Shown here in pieces: positions 49,939-63,374 of a stretch of DNA of 64,000 nt (its first letter is position 1; every line of letters begins with the position of its first letter). The notes beneath the pieces were generated by a model. That model was not told the DNA's origin, did not search any database, and worked only from the letters and a program-made list of their open reading frames with translations. A program made the translations under genes and the position numbers. The stretch covers positions 12,159,959 through 12,223,958 of the forward strand of contig CM055737.1 of NCBI GenBank assembly GCA_029465975.1, written 5' to 3'. Source of the DNA: Dallia pectoralis (lineage: Eukaryota; Chordata; Actinopteri; Esociformes; Umbridae).

Positions 49939-50226
49939 TGTGTGATGATCTAAGTTTTATATGTGAATCTGGACAACAATGAATGACTGGGATCCTCACC
50001 CTCCCTAATTAGCACGTTCCACACCAACGTATGATCTCATTATTGCCCTTTTTATGTAACACACACACACACACAAGCTTGTGGACACCCATACACAGAC
50101 ACACACACACACACACAAGCTTGTGGACACACACACATACACACACACACACACAGACAAGCTTGTGAACACACACACACACACACACAGACAAGCTTGT
50201 GAACACACACACACACACACACACAT
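49728..50226. repeat. Inverted pair of GT and CA microsatellites with AAGCTT marker
   Basis: The left arm is (GT)n with GTCCACAAGCTTGTG at about 49750 and 49794, extended to 49945. The right arm, 50060-50226, is (CA)n with CACAAGCTTGTGGACAC or CAAGCTTGTGAACAC at about 50076-50200. The arms are reverse complements around about 50000, with roughly 115 bp between them. Confidence 0.92.
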
Positions 50227-50904
50227 CGCACCATGATTGCACAAAGCACAGAACGTTGCCGATTCATCGTTGTGTTTATTATTGCATGAATATGGTGAAC
50301 GTCACAAATACACATGAATTGTTGATCTCATTCTGGATTTGATTCCGACAGCATTCCAGCTGAATGTGGTTTGGTTAAGAGTTTGGCTAAATGACGTGTA
50401 AATAGCATATGTGCACGTGTTGTAGATGTCGTGCCTTTGCTATGCTACGTCATAGTTTAGGCAACCGTAGTTTCGTCCTTCCCATGAACAGGCAATTATC
50501 TGAGCATTTTGTTAATTACATGATAAATATCATCAATCATTTTGCAACATGTTAGTAGGTAGCAAACGTAATGTGGATATTTAAGTGTTCCTCCATGTGC
50601 AGTTTAGTGATATAACAATATTTGGAATTGCAGAAATATGTTTTATTTTCCTTGAAACTGCGCGGCGTGTTGGTATAACAGAAACAATTCAAACTAACTA
50701 ATTAGTATCCACGCACAGAGGGAGGGGGGAGACGGGGGGTGGGTGAGGTGAGGGGTGACGGCGAGGGGGAGGGAGGGAAGAGGGTTGATAATTAGACTGA
50801 ATTAAGCCATCTCTTTTAATCCATCCCCTGAAAGTGAGAAAGAAAGGCTTGCGTTTGGGGGGTTACACATTCACCCCTCTGCTCTTTACAACTCTGCCAG
50901 GCTT
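50227..50904. other. Unique sequence, nothing recognised
   Basis: AT-rich text followed by G-rich 50718-50780. No exon. Confidence 0.5.
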
Positions 50905-50905
50905 G

Positions 50906-50941
<36 letters not shown>

Positions 50942-51120
50942 CTGGGCCCTCTCTGTCTCCTCCACCCCATACTCTCCATCTCTCTCTCGATCTCACACAC
51001 ACACACACACACACACATGCACGCACACACTCTCTCTCTCTCTCTCACAAACACTGTCCCCCTCTCTTTCTCTACCTCCCTCCCTCCCTCTCTCTCTCTC
51101 CATCTCTCTCCCGCCTCTGC
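50905..51120. repeat. CT and CA simple repeats
   Basis: (CT)n at 50906-50941, (CA)n at 50995-51017, then CT-rich text to about 51115. Confidence 0.85.
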
Positions 51121-51417
51121 TTCAGCCTCCCTTCTTTCTAGTCCCCTGTCTGACACTAGCTGAATGTGTGGGAACTGGGAGGCATGGTGCTTTTAAGACA
51201 CAGAATGGATCAGCTTGTGTTTCTAAGGCTGTAGAAGTGTCCCATTGTCATGATGTCAGTGCAACTCAAGCAGCCTGACCTCTGGCCCTATGGGTTCATG
51301 TGCGCCCATTTTTACCGGCCAGATTGCCATTGTCCGCCCACTAGGGGGTATACAAGCCTTTTGCTCTGGAATTCTGGGCACTTATTGCATACGGCACGCA
51401 ACTTTATTCTGGCGCAC

Positions 51418-52013
51418 CATTTCACACTCTCACCCTCTCTGTCTGTCTCTGCCAGACTCTCACCCTCTCTGTCTGTCTCTACCAGACTCTCACCGTCTTT
51501 GTCTGTCTCTACCAGACTCTCACCCTCTCTGTCTATCTCTACCAGACTCTCACTCTCTCTGTCTGTCTACCAGACTCTCACCCTCTCTGTCTGTCTATAC
51601 CAGACTCTCACCCTCTCTGTCTGTCTACCAGACTCTCACCCTCTCTGTCTGTCTATACCAGACTCTCACCATCTCTGTCTGACTCTACCAGACTCTCACC
51701 CTCTCTGTCTGTCTCTACCAGACTCTCACCCTCTCTGTCTGTCTGTCTGTCTCTACCAGACTCTCACCCTCTCTGTCTGTCTCTACCAGACTCTCACCCT
51801 CTCTGTCTGTCTCTGCCAGACTCTCACCCTCTCTGTCTGTCTCTACCAGACTCTCACCCTCTGTCTGTCTCTACCAGACTCTCACCCTCTGTCTGTCTCT
51901 GCCAGACTCTCACCCTCTCTGTCTGTCTACCAGACTCTCACCCTCTCTGTCTGTCTCTACCAGACTCTCACCCTCTCTGTCTGTCTCTGCCAGACTCTCA
52001 CCCTCTCTCAATC
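51418..52013. repeat. 30-bp pyrimidine minisatellite (core GACTCTCACCCTCTCTGTCT)
   Basis: About 20 copies of ACCAGACTCTCACCCTCTCT plus a variable number of GTCTGTCT, giving 26-38-bp spacing. Open frames are artefacts. Confidence 0.94.
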
Positions 52014-53335
52014 TCTTTTAAAATCTCTCTTTTCCTCTGTTTTCTTAACTCTGGCTTGCTCCCTTACTCTTAAAGTCTTTTCTTTTTTCATTCTCTCTCT
52101 CTATCTCTCTCTCTATCACACACACACACAATCCCTTACTGTGATGTTACTGTGTACATCGGTATCCCAGCATGCACCGCCAGATGTCGCAAATACATCA
52201 TCGCAGGTTTGTGGTTTCGGTGGATGAGTGGAAGTCAAAGCACGTTTGTGGGGGAGGATAGCTGGCTGGAGCATTGTGTGTTTGTGTGTGTGTGTGTGTG
52301 CGCGCGTGCGTGCGTGTGTGTGTGCGTGCGTGGAGGTCAGAACAGGTCACTAGATTGTCCCTCAGATGTTTGATATTTTATGTATAAGAGTGGCTGGACT
52401 GAAGGGATAAGCACGTCCCTGACGGAGGCACCGCTCTGCCACAATTCGCCACCTCAGCACATTGAAAAAAAAAGACTGGAATCAACAATGAAAAAGGCTG
52501 ATTTACCCAGAGAGGGATGGCAATGTGAAACTTGGAAAGGAGCAGGAATGGGACAGGCAGACTCGGAAGAGACATTCCAAATCAACGATGCAATTCACTA
52601 TGTGCTCACGCGCGCACACGCACGCACACGCACACGCACGCACGCACGCACGCACACAATACATGATGCAGGAAAAATGCACAACGCCCTCTCTCCATAT
52701 AGCCAAACACGACATACACATAAATATATTCTCCTTGAGAAATGACTAAGAGAAACGCACCGCGTGTGAAAGCGCTTTGTTTGCAGTTAAAGGGGGGCTA
52801 GAAGCAGCCAGTCAGCCAGTCAGCCAGCCAGCCAGCCAGTCAGCCAGTCAGCCAGCCAGCCTGCGACTATCTCCTCAGATCCGGCTGTGTTAGAGCAGGA
52901 GATTCCCCAGAGTGGAGCTATCCCAACAACACAGTCACTCCTTCAGGGGGAAAAGTTTACTGCCAGCCGCATTTGTAGTGAGATTCAAAAGAGTTGCGGC
53001 AGTCAGCATTAAAGGCCCGTATCTAAGGAGACGCCTCCGACAGAAATACCTACAGATGAGGGGGAAATGAGGAGGCCATTGAGACATGAAAGCAGGCGGC
53101 TAAACGCTTGCTCTATGTCGGCTTTCAATGCAGACAACAACGACAACAAAACAAGAAAACCACCGTCTAACTCGGCGATGCTCTTTGTTCCGCTGGTTTC
53201 TTCCGCGGGCGGCTCAGGCTGATTTAATATTCATCCTGGTTGGTTACCAGGGGGATGTGATGACCTCACGCTGGCTCTGATGTTTTGCTGCATCTTAGAA
53301 ATAAAAGGGCCTGAGTTCCGGGTGACGGTGGCGTG
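52014..53335. other. Unique sequence with small simple repeats
   Basis: A CT/CA run at 52093-52130, GT/GC at 52277-52333, CA/CG at 52606-52658 and a CAGCCAGT repeat at 52807-52861. No exon recognised. Confidence 0.55.
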
Positions 53336-53612
53336 CATCTCTGATAGTCCTCTTGTCCACGCCGTATCCGTGCACAGCACAGCGGTAGCGTACGTCTCTG
53401 ATAGTCCTCTTGTCCACGCCGTATCCGTGCACAGCACAGCGGTAGCGTACGTCTCTGATAGTCCTCTTGTCCACGCCGTATCCGTGCACTGCGGTAGCGT
53501 ACGTCTCTGATAGTCCTCTTGTCCACGCCGTATCCGTGCACTGCGGTGGCGTACGTCTCTGATAGTCCTCTTGTCCACGCCATATCCGAACACAGCACAG
53601 CGGTGGCTTGTC
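53336..53612. repeat. 57/52-bp tandem array (core CTGATAGTCCTCTTGTCCAC)
   Basis: Five units: two 57-bp spacings, then two 52-bp spacings lacking CAGCA. Each has GCCGTATCCGTGCAC and GCGTACGTCT, making it a local CpG-rich patch. Confidence 0.93.
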
Positions 53613-53894
53613 CTGCCACTGTGTTCTCCATCAGGACAAATTAATTATTCAACACACAGCCGCAATTAAATTTGAATTTGCCAGTTCAAGTAACCTTTTA
53701 ACATGCCACATGTATTATTTAGACCAATGCTTTGGCCCTGTTTAGATGTGGAGCTCAACGTGATGTTTCAGCCTGTTATTGCAGTTGCTTTAATCGGGAA
53801 GTATGACGGCTTGTGAAGTGTGTGTGTGTGCGTGTGTGTGTGTGTATTTGCACTTTCATGCCTGATAACCTTGATAACTGTACATCTTTCATAT

Positions 53895-53955
53895 ACATTT
53901 CAGTTATTTAGCAGGAGCAATCCAGAGCTGCTTACAGGAGTGTTTTGCTCAAGGA
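53895..53955 (+). repeat. Dispersed teleost repeat fragment, copy 2
   Basis: TTATTTAGCAGGAGCAATCC, then AGAGCTGCTTACAGGAG and TTTTGCTCAAGGACA, resemble the motif at 955-1008 with its usual GCTCAAGG continuation. Confidence 0.55.
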
Positions 53956-54001
53956 CAATAATATAACAATAATATAACAATATAAATACAATATCTATAT
54001 A

Positions 54002-54046
54002 CAGTACAAGTGAATGGGTATAGGTGTCCTTACTTATGACTTGTAT

Positions 54047-54102
<56 letters not shown>

Positions 54103-54214
54103 TACAAGTGAATGGGTATAGGTGTCCTTACTTATGACTTGTATTGATATATATATATATATATACAGTACAAGTGAATGGGTATAGGTGTCCTTACTTA
54201 TGACTTTTATTTGT

Positions 54215-54253
<39 letters not shown>

Positions 54254-54300
54254 TACAAGTGAATGGGTATAGGTGTCCATACTTTTGATTTGTATGTATA
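54002..54300. repeat. Compound repeat: (AT)n alternating with a 50-bp segment
   Basis: ACAGTACAAGTGAATGGGTA with AGGTGTCCTTACTTATGACT occurs four times, each followed by (AT)n of different length. Confidence 0.93.
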
Positions 54301-54629
54301 TATATTCGTACACATACATAATATTGTTTGCTGGACCTAAACACTTGACCAATCCCTTGAGTTATGAGTTAAGGTCATCAAATGTGTACAGCTAAAACTT
54401 ACTGACACAGACACTACTGTGGCTAGAACACAGACATTAGCTATTTGCTGCCAGACATTAACAATGAAAAATACATATCTATTAGCAGACTGGCATTAGC
54501 TATGGCTATATTAGTCATTAGCTGACAGATATTATCTGACTGACGTTAGCTATAGCACAGTTATTATCTATTAGCTGAATGACATAAGCAATGGGCAGAG
54601 TTGGGGAGAACAGATTACAAATAATGGGA

Positions 54630-55130
54630 CTGTCACGAGACAGGGTGTAGCGCATGATAAAGGAACCAAATGCAGAGTCCGTTCACTGGTTATAATAAAT
54701 AATAAAAAACATGTACACTAGTTAAAATAAAAGTGTGCTTATGGTAGAGACTAAACAGTGACACGTAGACCACAAACAACACTGACCAAAACCAAAGGAC
54801 TTGACATGAACATATGGAGAAGCAGACCATAGTGGAAACCAACAACCTAAATAGCCCTCCTGATTAATCACTGAGAACTGGTGTGCGTGATTACAACCAA
54901 TCAAACCAAGCCAAAGGTAATAGGTGGCCAACTAAAATAACCCCAGAGTGAGGACCTATTGTTCTCACTCGTTACATGAGCGGTGTTACAAGTGAGGACA
55001 ACAGGTCCTCACTCCAGGGTTGTTTTGGGTGGCCACCTTTTAGGAGGGTATTTAACCTGTTGGTTTCCACTGTAGCGTGCTGCTCATTGTTTCAAGTCAT
55101 GAGTAATATAGGTGAGTGTTATTTGATGTT
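54630..55130. mobile_element. Probable non-autonomous DNA element with large palindrome
   Basis: ACTGTCACGAGACAGGGTGT with CAAATGCAGAGTC and an AATAAATAATAAAAAAC tract resemble dispersed fish elements. The right half is an imperfect palindrome (54830-55073). No coding capacity. Ends and target duplication were not established. Confidence 0.45.
54830..55073. repeat. Imperfect long inverted repeat
   Basis: Left-arm AGTGGAAACCAACA, AGGTGGCCA, GAGTGAGGACCT and CTCACT pair with right-arm TGTTGGTTTCCACT, TGGCCACCT, AGGTCCTCACT and AGTGAG. The loop is under 10 bp at about 54980. The left arm has about 57 extra bases. Confidence 0.88.
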
Positions 55131-55260
55131 AGAACAGGTTTTGTATGCAATTAGTAAGCCACTTTTTTGGTCACTTTATTATTTAGCTATTATCTGACTG
55201 ACGTTAGCTATGGCACAGATATCAGAAATTTGCTGTATGACGTTTGCCATAGCAAAGGTA

Positions 55261-58194
55261 TTAGCCAAAAGCTAACACAGTCATTATCAGTAGTGACAAT
55301 TGCTAACACCAAGCTAACTTTGCGTCGGACTCACTTGAGGTTTTCATCCAGAGCTACCTCATCGACCGAAAAAAACTAAAGACGGAGAGAAAGAGTGAAA
55401 AAATGACAGAAAGACAGCCGAAGTGGGACCGAGACAGGGAGATAGCACTATCAACGGGAGAAACATTTCCAAACAGCCTTGACCGTCACCCTTGTCCCCA
55501 CCCCCTCCTACCAGGGGCCCAGCCTTCTTTTTCAGGATCGGTACAACTGTACAAAGGCAGATTAGATGTCACAACAAACAGAAAAGTCAAAGGAACACCC
55601 CTCCCCCGAAACGTACCGCCTTGACCTTAGCCGTAGCCAACATCGTAGACGGCCGGAGGCCTTCAGAGTGAAATCCTTTATTTCCGAGAAAGACGATCAA
55701 CACACACACGGGATCATTTTGAAGGATGGCATCGTATTTGACTGTTTATCAGACCACATATTGTGCGTCTCCCCGGCTGTGTGGTTCATTGGGACAGGGT
55801 CACAGGTTTACATGTGCTATTAAATTACTTGCTGAGGCAATTATGAGTAAACCTCGAAGAGGGAGTGTGTGTGTGTGTGTGTGTGCTGTCTTACTTCTAT
55901 TAAAGCTGTGATTAAAAAAAGCTTTTATACAGGAGAGTCCGGTAGCGTTTTTTCAAAGGAGTTCAGAAGGCTGTGGAACGTGCTCAAACACAAAGTCGGA
56001 CTTGGGTGAATGGGTTTTCATTACATTATGTTATGGAAAGGTAATTCTCTGTTCTATATAAAGACCAACTCTCCCCATTAGTGATGAAACCATTACGTCC
56101 TATGGGATTCTTTGACATTTTGATATGAAATGTTTTAATCTATAATGTCTGGTTTCATCTAATGTTCTCTAAAATGCAATGGGCCCCGCTTATTATTTTA
56201 TAATAATGTTCTGGCATTATAGATTGGCCGTATTGATCTTGGAAGTGAAACCATTTATTGGATGGGGTAAATGTTATTATTTTAATATTGGAGCCTTGCT
56301 AATTTAATCGAGTTTAACATGTTTCATTCTTTAAGCCGGAGGGGTCTTTTTTCCCACTTACGTGCACCTCACGCCACAATGACAGAAATACTTTTTCACG
56401 GGCACTGTTTCTAGCATCGGACATGATATTGTCCTCGCAAAGGATGAATTGGATCAACAGATATTGATTCATATGGGAACACACATAGTTTGCAGTCCAA
56501 ACCCTCAGCCCTGATCGCTGTGTTAGATCGTTAGTGAAATATTAGTGTTACTCTTAAGACCATCACACATCAGGAGGAAAGCGAATAAATTACCTTATAA
56601 CCAAACCTTTTGAGTTGCCAAATGATGTGTTACCAGAGACAAACTGCTAGGTGCTGTGCTAGTGCATTGTACCTCGCTGGCTTGTAATTATGGGTAGTCT
56701 GTGTAAATACGTAGGTCAAAGCGCAACCGGTTGGTCAAGCAAATAGTTTTGCTGTAGAAATAGACCTGGAAGCAAATCAAATAAACTCAGCAAAACCACA
56801 AAACTAAAGTTTGCGTTTGATGTAAAAGGTACAATACACAACGTTTTTTCGCTGATTCGTTTCGCTACTGGTGTGTGTGTGGCCTTTAACTTGAATTTAT
56901 CTGTAAAAATAAACTGCGACAACTGTTAGTTGCATTTAGTAGAGCTCTTTAAAAATGAACATTAACAATAAGTACTTACTTATATTTACAATTTCCTATG
57001 TGAGAGCACTTAACCGAATACGGAGTACACTGTCCTCGTGAACATTTGGAGTGTGAAAGCGAGGACAAAGGAAACCAGTGATTTGTATGACTGTGAGTCT
57101 CTGTGTTTGTCTTCTTGTCTCTATTTAATGAGTCCTCGCTCATACTCCCAGACACACGTCTCCCATGGGCTGTAGATTAGCATTTCATCCATGATTGAAA
57201 TATAAAGACAATAGCACTGTCACAGTGGCTGGCTCCACAGCAGTGGTGAGATGCACCAGCCAGGGTGCGCCACAGGTAAGGGTCAAAAGGTCAAGCCTGT
57301 CTATCACGGCTCGTCCCCCTAAACAAAACACACCGTTAACCTCACCACTGCTAACCGGTATGCATACATACACTTGCTGATTTCTGTACTCAATGGAACC
57401 TCGTATTCTGTCGCCATGGATGTTCCACTGTCTTCCTCAGCTAGCTTTGTTCATGGTTCCGTCAGATTTGCCAGTGTCCATCCTCACAGGAACTAGTGCA
57501 TTTGTATTTCTTTCACAGTGTGCATTTGTCCTCTTCTCTGATTTCACAGGAAATGACCAGTCAGAGACACATGATAGAAATCCAATGCTTTTAGGTTTGT
57601 GTGAAGCAGTAAACCCAAGTACAGACCACGAGATGGGAGATTTGGGACACAGGTGTGCCGTTTGCTTATAGACCTTGGTTGATATACTAGGTGTTTCTGG
57701 AGCCGGATCTCCTCTGTGTCCATGGTCTCAGAGGCCCGTGCAGGACATTAAATAGTACAGATGTTCCAATTACCCTTGGAATAAGAAACGGTCATATCAG
57801 TGACACAACGCTTAAAATTCCGCCGTGTGAGCTTCATTAAATGTTTGATCCATATATTTCAGGGTGGTTGTCAGCATTAATTACTGCATATTAAATGTTG
57901 CCCTTTTAGCGCTCTTGAAAAAGGACACTAGATGCTCTTATGAGGTGAACTGGAGACTAGAAGAAGAGTCATCTAATGCCAATGTCAAGCCGGACTGAAT
58001 GAGACATGCTTTTATGTAGTGTCTGTAAAAATCAATTTTTGTTTCTTTAAAGTTTTGTCAGATTCATATTTTGTTTTTCGAGGCAATTTTGACCCCATCC
58101 GGAAAAATCTTTTTTTTCCCTGAGACATCCCGGATGAAACATCATTATACGTCCTCTACTGTAGTCCTCATCACCTAATTCCTCTACAGGTTTC
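55261..58194. other. Unique sequence, no supported gene
   Basis: Short GT run at 55864-55884. Open frames of 60-90 codons were examined (for example 55403 and 57393) without family resemblance. Confidence 0.5.
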
Positions 58195-58275
58195 CATGGT
58201 TCTGCTGCCTCCACAGATTTACGTCGCTCTGAATAGAAGCATCTGCTAAATGACTCAAATGTACATGTCAATGTC
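58195..58275 (-). repeat. Dispersed teleost repeat fragment, copy 3 (minus)
   Basis: On the minus strand it reads ACATTTGAGTCATTTAGCAG, then ATGCTTCTATTCAGAGCGAC, matching the motif at 955-1008. Confidence 0.6.
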
Positions 58276-58444
58276 AACAACTGAAAAGCAATATGACCAA
58301 TCTGAGGGCGGTCACTGGCCCCTCCTCCTGCTACGGAATCCATCTTATCCATGTTGGCGTCGGATCAATGTCCGTTAAGTCAGGAAATTGGATTAAAAAA
58401 GGCTGTCAGCTGTACTAGGTTTGGGATAAGTTCCATGGCTCTGA

Positions 58445-59325
58445 TTGACCTTCACTTTGACAGTTTAACCAGATTTACCACGACAGTTTATCCAGATTTA
58501 CTACGACAGTTTAACCAGATTTATCACGACAGTTTAACCAGATTTACCCTGAAAGTTTAACCATATTTACCCTGACAGTTTAACCATATTTACCACGACA
58601 ATTTAACCAGATTTACCACGACAATTTAACCAGATTTACCATGACAGTTTAACCAGATTTACCATGACAGTTTAACCAGATTTATCATGGCAGTTTAACC
58701 ATATTTACCATGACAGTTTAACCATATTTACCATGACAATTTAACCATATTTATCATGACAATTTAACCATATTTATCATGGCAGTTTAACAATATTTAC
58801 CACAACAGTTTAACCAGATTTATCTAGACAGTTTAACCATATTTACCATGACAGTTTAACCATATTTACCATGACCGTTTAACCAGATTTATCATGACAG
58901 TTTAACCATATTTACCACGACAATTTAACCATATTTATCATGGCAGTTTAACAATATTTACCACAACAGTTTAACCAGATTTACCATGACAGTTTAACCA
59001 GATTTATCATGACAGTTTAACCATATTTACCATGACAGTTTAACCATATTTACCATGACAGTTTAACCACATTTACCATGACAGTTAAACCAGATTTACC
59101 ACAACAGTTTAACCATATTTATCATGACAGTTTAACCATATCTACCATGACAGCTTTACCAGATGTATCTAGATAATTTAACCAGATTTACCATGACAGT
59201 TTAACCATATTTACCATGACAGTTAAACCAAATTTACCACAACAGTTTAACCAGATTTATCTAGATAATTTAATCAGCTTTACCATTACAATTTAACCAG
59301 ATTATTTTACCTTGACAATTTAAGA
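58445..59325. repeat. 23-bp minisatellite (core AGTTTAACCAGATTTACCAT)
   Basis: About 38 copies with many variants (CATATTTAT, ACAATTTAACC, CACAACAG). The diversity suggests an old array. Confidence 0.95.
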
Positions 59326-59449
59326 CAGCATTTTTGTCTCCTTGTATTTCCTTTTGTCTCCATCATCTTGCTAATTTTTATACTGTTAGTGACGTGGGTG
59401 ATGTAAGCAACCCAGCTTACCAACTCTCCATAAACCTAGGTGTCCATTA

Positions 59450-60490
<1,041 letters not shown>

Positions 60491-60524
<34 letters not shown>

Positions 60525-60670
60525 GCGCTGTTGGCTGTGCGCTTGCATTACTGTGTGTTTTTTTTTTGAGGGGGGGAACATACGTGTTTCGTCAATGTCT
60601 TAATGTACTTTTTTTTTTTGCATTTGTGTGTGTGTGTGTATCCCTGTGTATGTGTGTGTGTGTATCCCCT

Positions 60671-60735
<65 letters not shown>

Positions 60736-60819
60736 GCCCGGTGTGTGTGTGTATCCCTGTGTGTGTGTGTGTGTGTGTATGTGTGTGTGTGTGTATCCCT
60801 GTGTGTGTGTGTGTGTATC

Positions 60820-60855
<36 letters not shown>

Positions 60856-61010
60856 TGTGTATCCCTGTGTGTGTGTGTGTGTGTGTATCCCTGTGTGTGT
60901 GTATCCCTGTGCGTGCGTGCGTGCGTATCCCTGTGTGTGTGTGTGTGTGTGTGTGCGTATCCCTGTGTGTGTGTGTGTATCCCTGTGTGTGTGTGTGTGT
61001 GTTTGTGTGT

Positions 61011-61043
<33 letters not shown>

Positions 61044-61047
61044 GTGT
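60491..61047. repeat. GT-rich minisatellite (TATCCCTGTGTGTGTG)
   Basis: (GT)n at 60491-60521, then from 60628 GT runs of varying length are punctuated by TATCCCTG about a dozen times. Cys-Val frames are artefacts. Confidence 0.93.
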
Positions 61048-61254
61048 GTGGCGCATAACCCTGAACAGTGTAAGTGTGGGTTCACATGTCCCTCACTTAG
61101 GTCCCATTACGGGCCCCGGGCCCCAGGCATTAGCGTGTGTCAGGCCAGTGGCGGCCCTCCGCTGCCTGATGGAGCTCTGATCCGGGGCCCGGTGGCAGTA
61201 ATGGGATGGTGGGAAGGGGAGACTGACAGGCCCAAACAGAGGGGCCTGACTAGC

Positions 61255-61665
61255 TGTGTGGCTGGTTCTGTGTCTGACTGTATGTGTGGCTGGCTGGGTT
61301 AGTGTGTGGCTGGTTGTGTGGCTGCCTGGGTGGTTGAGTGTGTGGCTGGTTGTGTGGGTGGCTGGCTGGATGACTGGCTGGCTGGGTGATGGCTGGTTGT
61401 GTGTGTGACTGGATGTGTGGCTGGCTGGGTGGTTGTGGGTGTGGCTGGTTGTGTGGTTGGGTGGCTGGATGACTGGCTGGGTGATGGCTGGTTGTGTGTG
61501 TGATTGGATGTGTGGCTGTGTATGTGGCTGGTTGTGTGGGTGGGTGGGTGTCTGGTTGGCTGGCTGACTGGCTGGACGACTGATGGCTGGGTGTGTGTGT
61601 GACTGGATGTGTTGCTGGCTGGGTGGTTGTGTTTGTGACTTGCTGATTGACTGGCTGGGTAGTCA
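61255..61665. repeat. TGGCTGGTTGTGTG degenerate repeat
   Basis: Irregular units of GTGTGGCTGGTTGTGTGG and GGCTGGATGACTGGCTGG. A block from about 61365 recurs near 61470. Confidence 0.88.
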
Positions 61666-63374
61666 GTGTCCATCCAGGACATATTGATGTTGTCTGTGTC
61701 CATCCAGGACATATGGAGACAACCTTGAAGATGCTAGATGAAGGTCTTCAACGGAAAGGCAATTTTATTTAGTACAGTTTTTTGTACCCTAATTCACTAT
61801 TTATTTCAATGCTGCAGCCAGACTCAACAAAGACATGTATTATAATGTTGAATTCTTTTCTAGCCTTTGTAAATGGGGATTTGAATTTTCGACCTCCTTG
61901 AACTGTCTCCCTCAGACAAACCCAGGCATTGTTCAATTGTTCATTGTAACCAGAAAAAGAACATAATAAGTTGTTTTGAAGTAGAAAAAGTACATTGTAG
62001 ATTAATATTTGAATTGAAATGCTGCCATTTTCTTTGAGGTCACTTATTTCAGCTCATCTAAACCAGACGGTGATGAATCGGCAGCTACATCTTGATGGTG
62101 TCATTCCCCAGCCATCATTCTTAGCCTGTTTTTAATATGCTTCAGGGAACCAAATCAACTAAAGGTACCTGTAAATCTCAGAATGAACTCTCTTCTACCT
62201 CTTGGCTCTTTCTGCTGAGACTCTCAAAGTACTTTCTCCCCTGTCTGACTCGGCTCTAGACCTCCAAGCCACAGACCCAAGCGAATTTGAATACACACAT
62301 ACAACATGCGTGTGTGTGTGTGTGTAGGCGCATATGTGCGTGCGTTTATGTGCATGGGTGTGGGCGATTGCATCCAATAGAAAGACACATCAAAGTTTGC
62401 CATGAAGCGTCTCTATCCCCAAACAAACAGAGAAAGAGGATATTTATGTTCTGTCAAATCCCTTTAGCTAGCGTCGACGGACGCCTCAATCTGTCTCCGC
62501 ACTGTACCCAGAGAAGAACAGCTTTAATACAGCCTAAATCCAGACAATGGGACTAGGGTTGCCTCCATCATCCGCGCTCAGCCTTCCTTCTGCACGAGAC
62601 CATGACAACGGGTTTAGGTCTCTGGAACTGGTCACCAAACCGGGTCTTTACTGGCCGGCCAACCTAGACAGCGCTCTAGCCGAGCACCACGTAGCCAGAG
62701 AGAAAGAAGTGTGTAAAGGTAAAGAAAGGGATGGAGAATGAAGGAAATCGTTGGAGATGTCAGTGTGAACGGAGAATCATTGATCGACTGTATTCTGCGT
62801 TTTGACACTTCTCGTGGTAAAGTATTTCTAAGATGAGGAGAATGAGGTGATCTACAGGTGCGTGACGATGTATAAAACTCTCCTAGTTATTAAATGTACA
62901 GTTTCTTCAGGGGCAACACTTTTCACCTCTCACTGCCACTGATTGATTGTTGGTAGCTGGTCTTGTGATCACGTAAGGAGAATGCATTTGAGAGCCACAC
63001 AGAGTATTTTTCACGGAGGTTGAGCTACGCAAGTATGTATTGTATAGAAACATCGACAGAGAGAAAATAAATCAAAGGTTAAGGTGGATTCCGAGCGTTG
63101 ACTTGAGTTTTTGCATTTAGCCTTCAGCGTTTCATGGATATTCCTAAAGAACGGCTCAACCAAGTCACTTAAAATCTAGAAATAATCCTTAAACAGTAAG
63201 TCAGGACATTTAGATAAATGCAGATAAATAAAGAGATTGTTCCCTCACTCTGCCTCAACTCCTCTTCGTCTTACATCATTCATGTCCTATTACTTGTGTT
63301 CCTGTCTGCCCTCTGCTGCTGTGCTCTAACAGTTTACATCACATCCCCACATTACTTCATTTGCTTTTTGGATG
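61666..63374. other. Unique sequence, no supported gene
   Basis: TGTCCATCCAGGACATAT is duplicated at 61668 and 61698. A GT run lies at 62308-62326. An open block at 62547-62741 is exon-like only superficially. Confidence 0.5.

Larger units (their letters stand above)
54525..55260. other. TTAGCTAT-rich sequence around a non-autonomous element
   Basis: CTGACTGACGTTAGCTAT occurs at about 54538 and 55192, with looser TTAGCTATTAGC text around both. An inserted element lies between them. No gene. Confidence 0.6.

Noticed and set aside
49719..49982. Cys-Val-rich small proteins at GT runs here and elsewhere
   Set aside because: Translations of GT/CA microsatellites.
57195..57380. Ig-like looking peptide (VTVAGSTAVVRCTSQGAPQ) before GTAAGG
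   Set aside because: Too short, no acceptor with a pyrimidine tract, and no Ig tryptophan or second cysteine in the frame.
62547..62741. 64-codon frame containing LVTKPGLYWPANLDSALAEHH and a GTAAAG donor
   Set aside because: No recognised family and no clear acceptor; chance cannot be excluded, worth only a tblastn.
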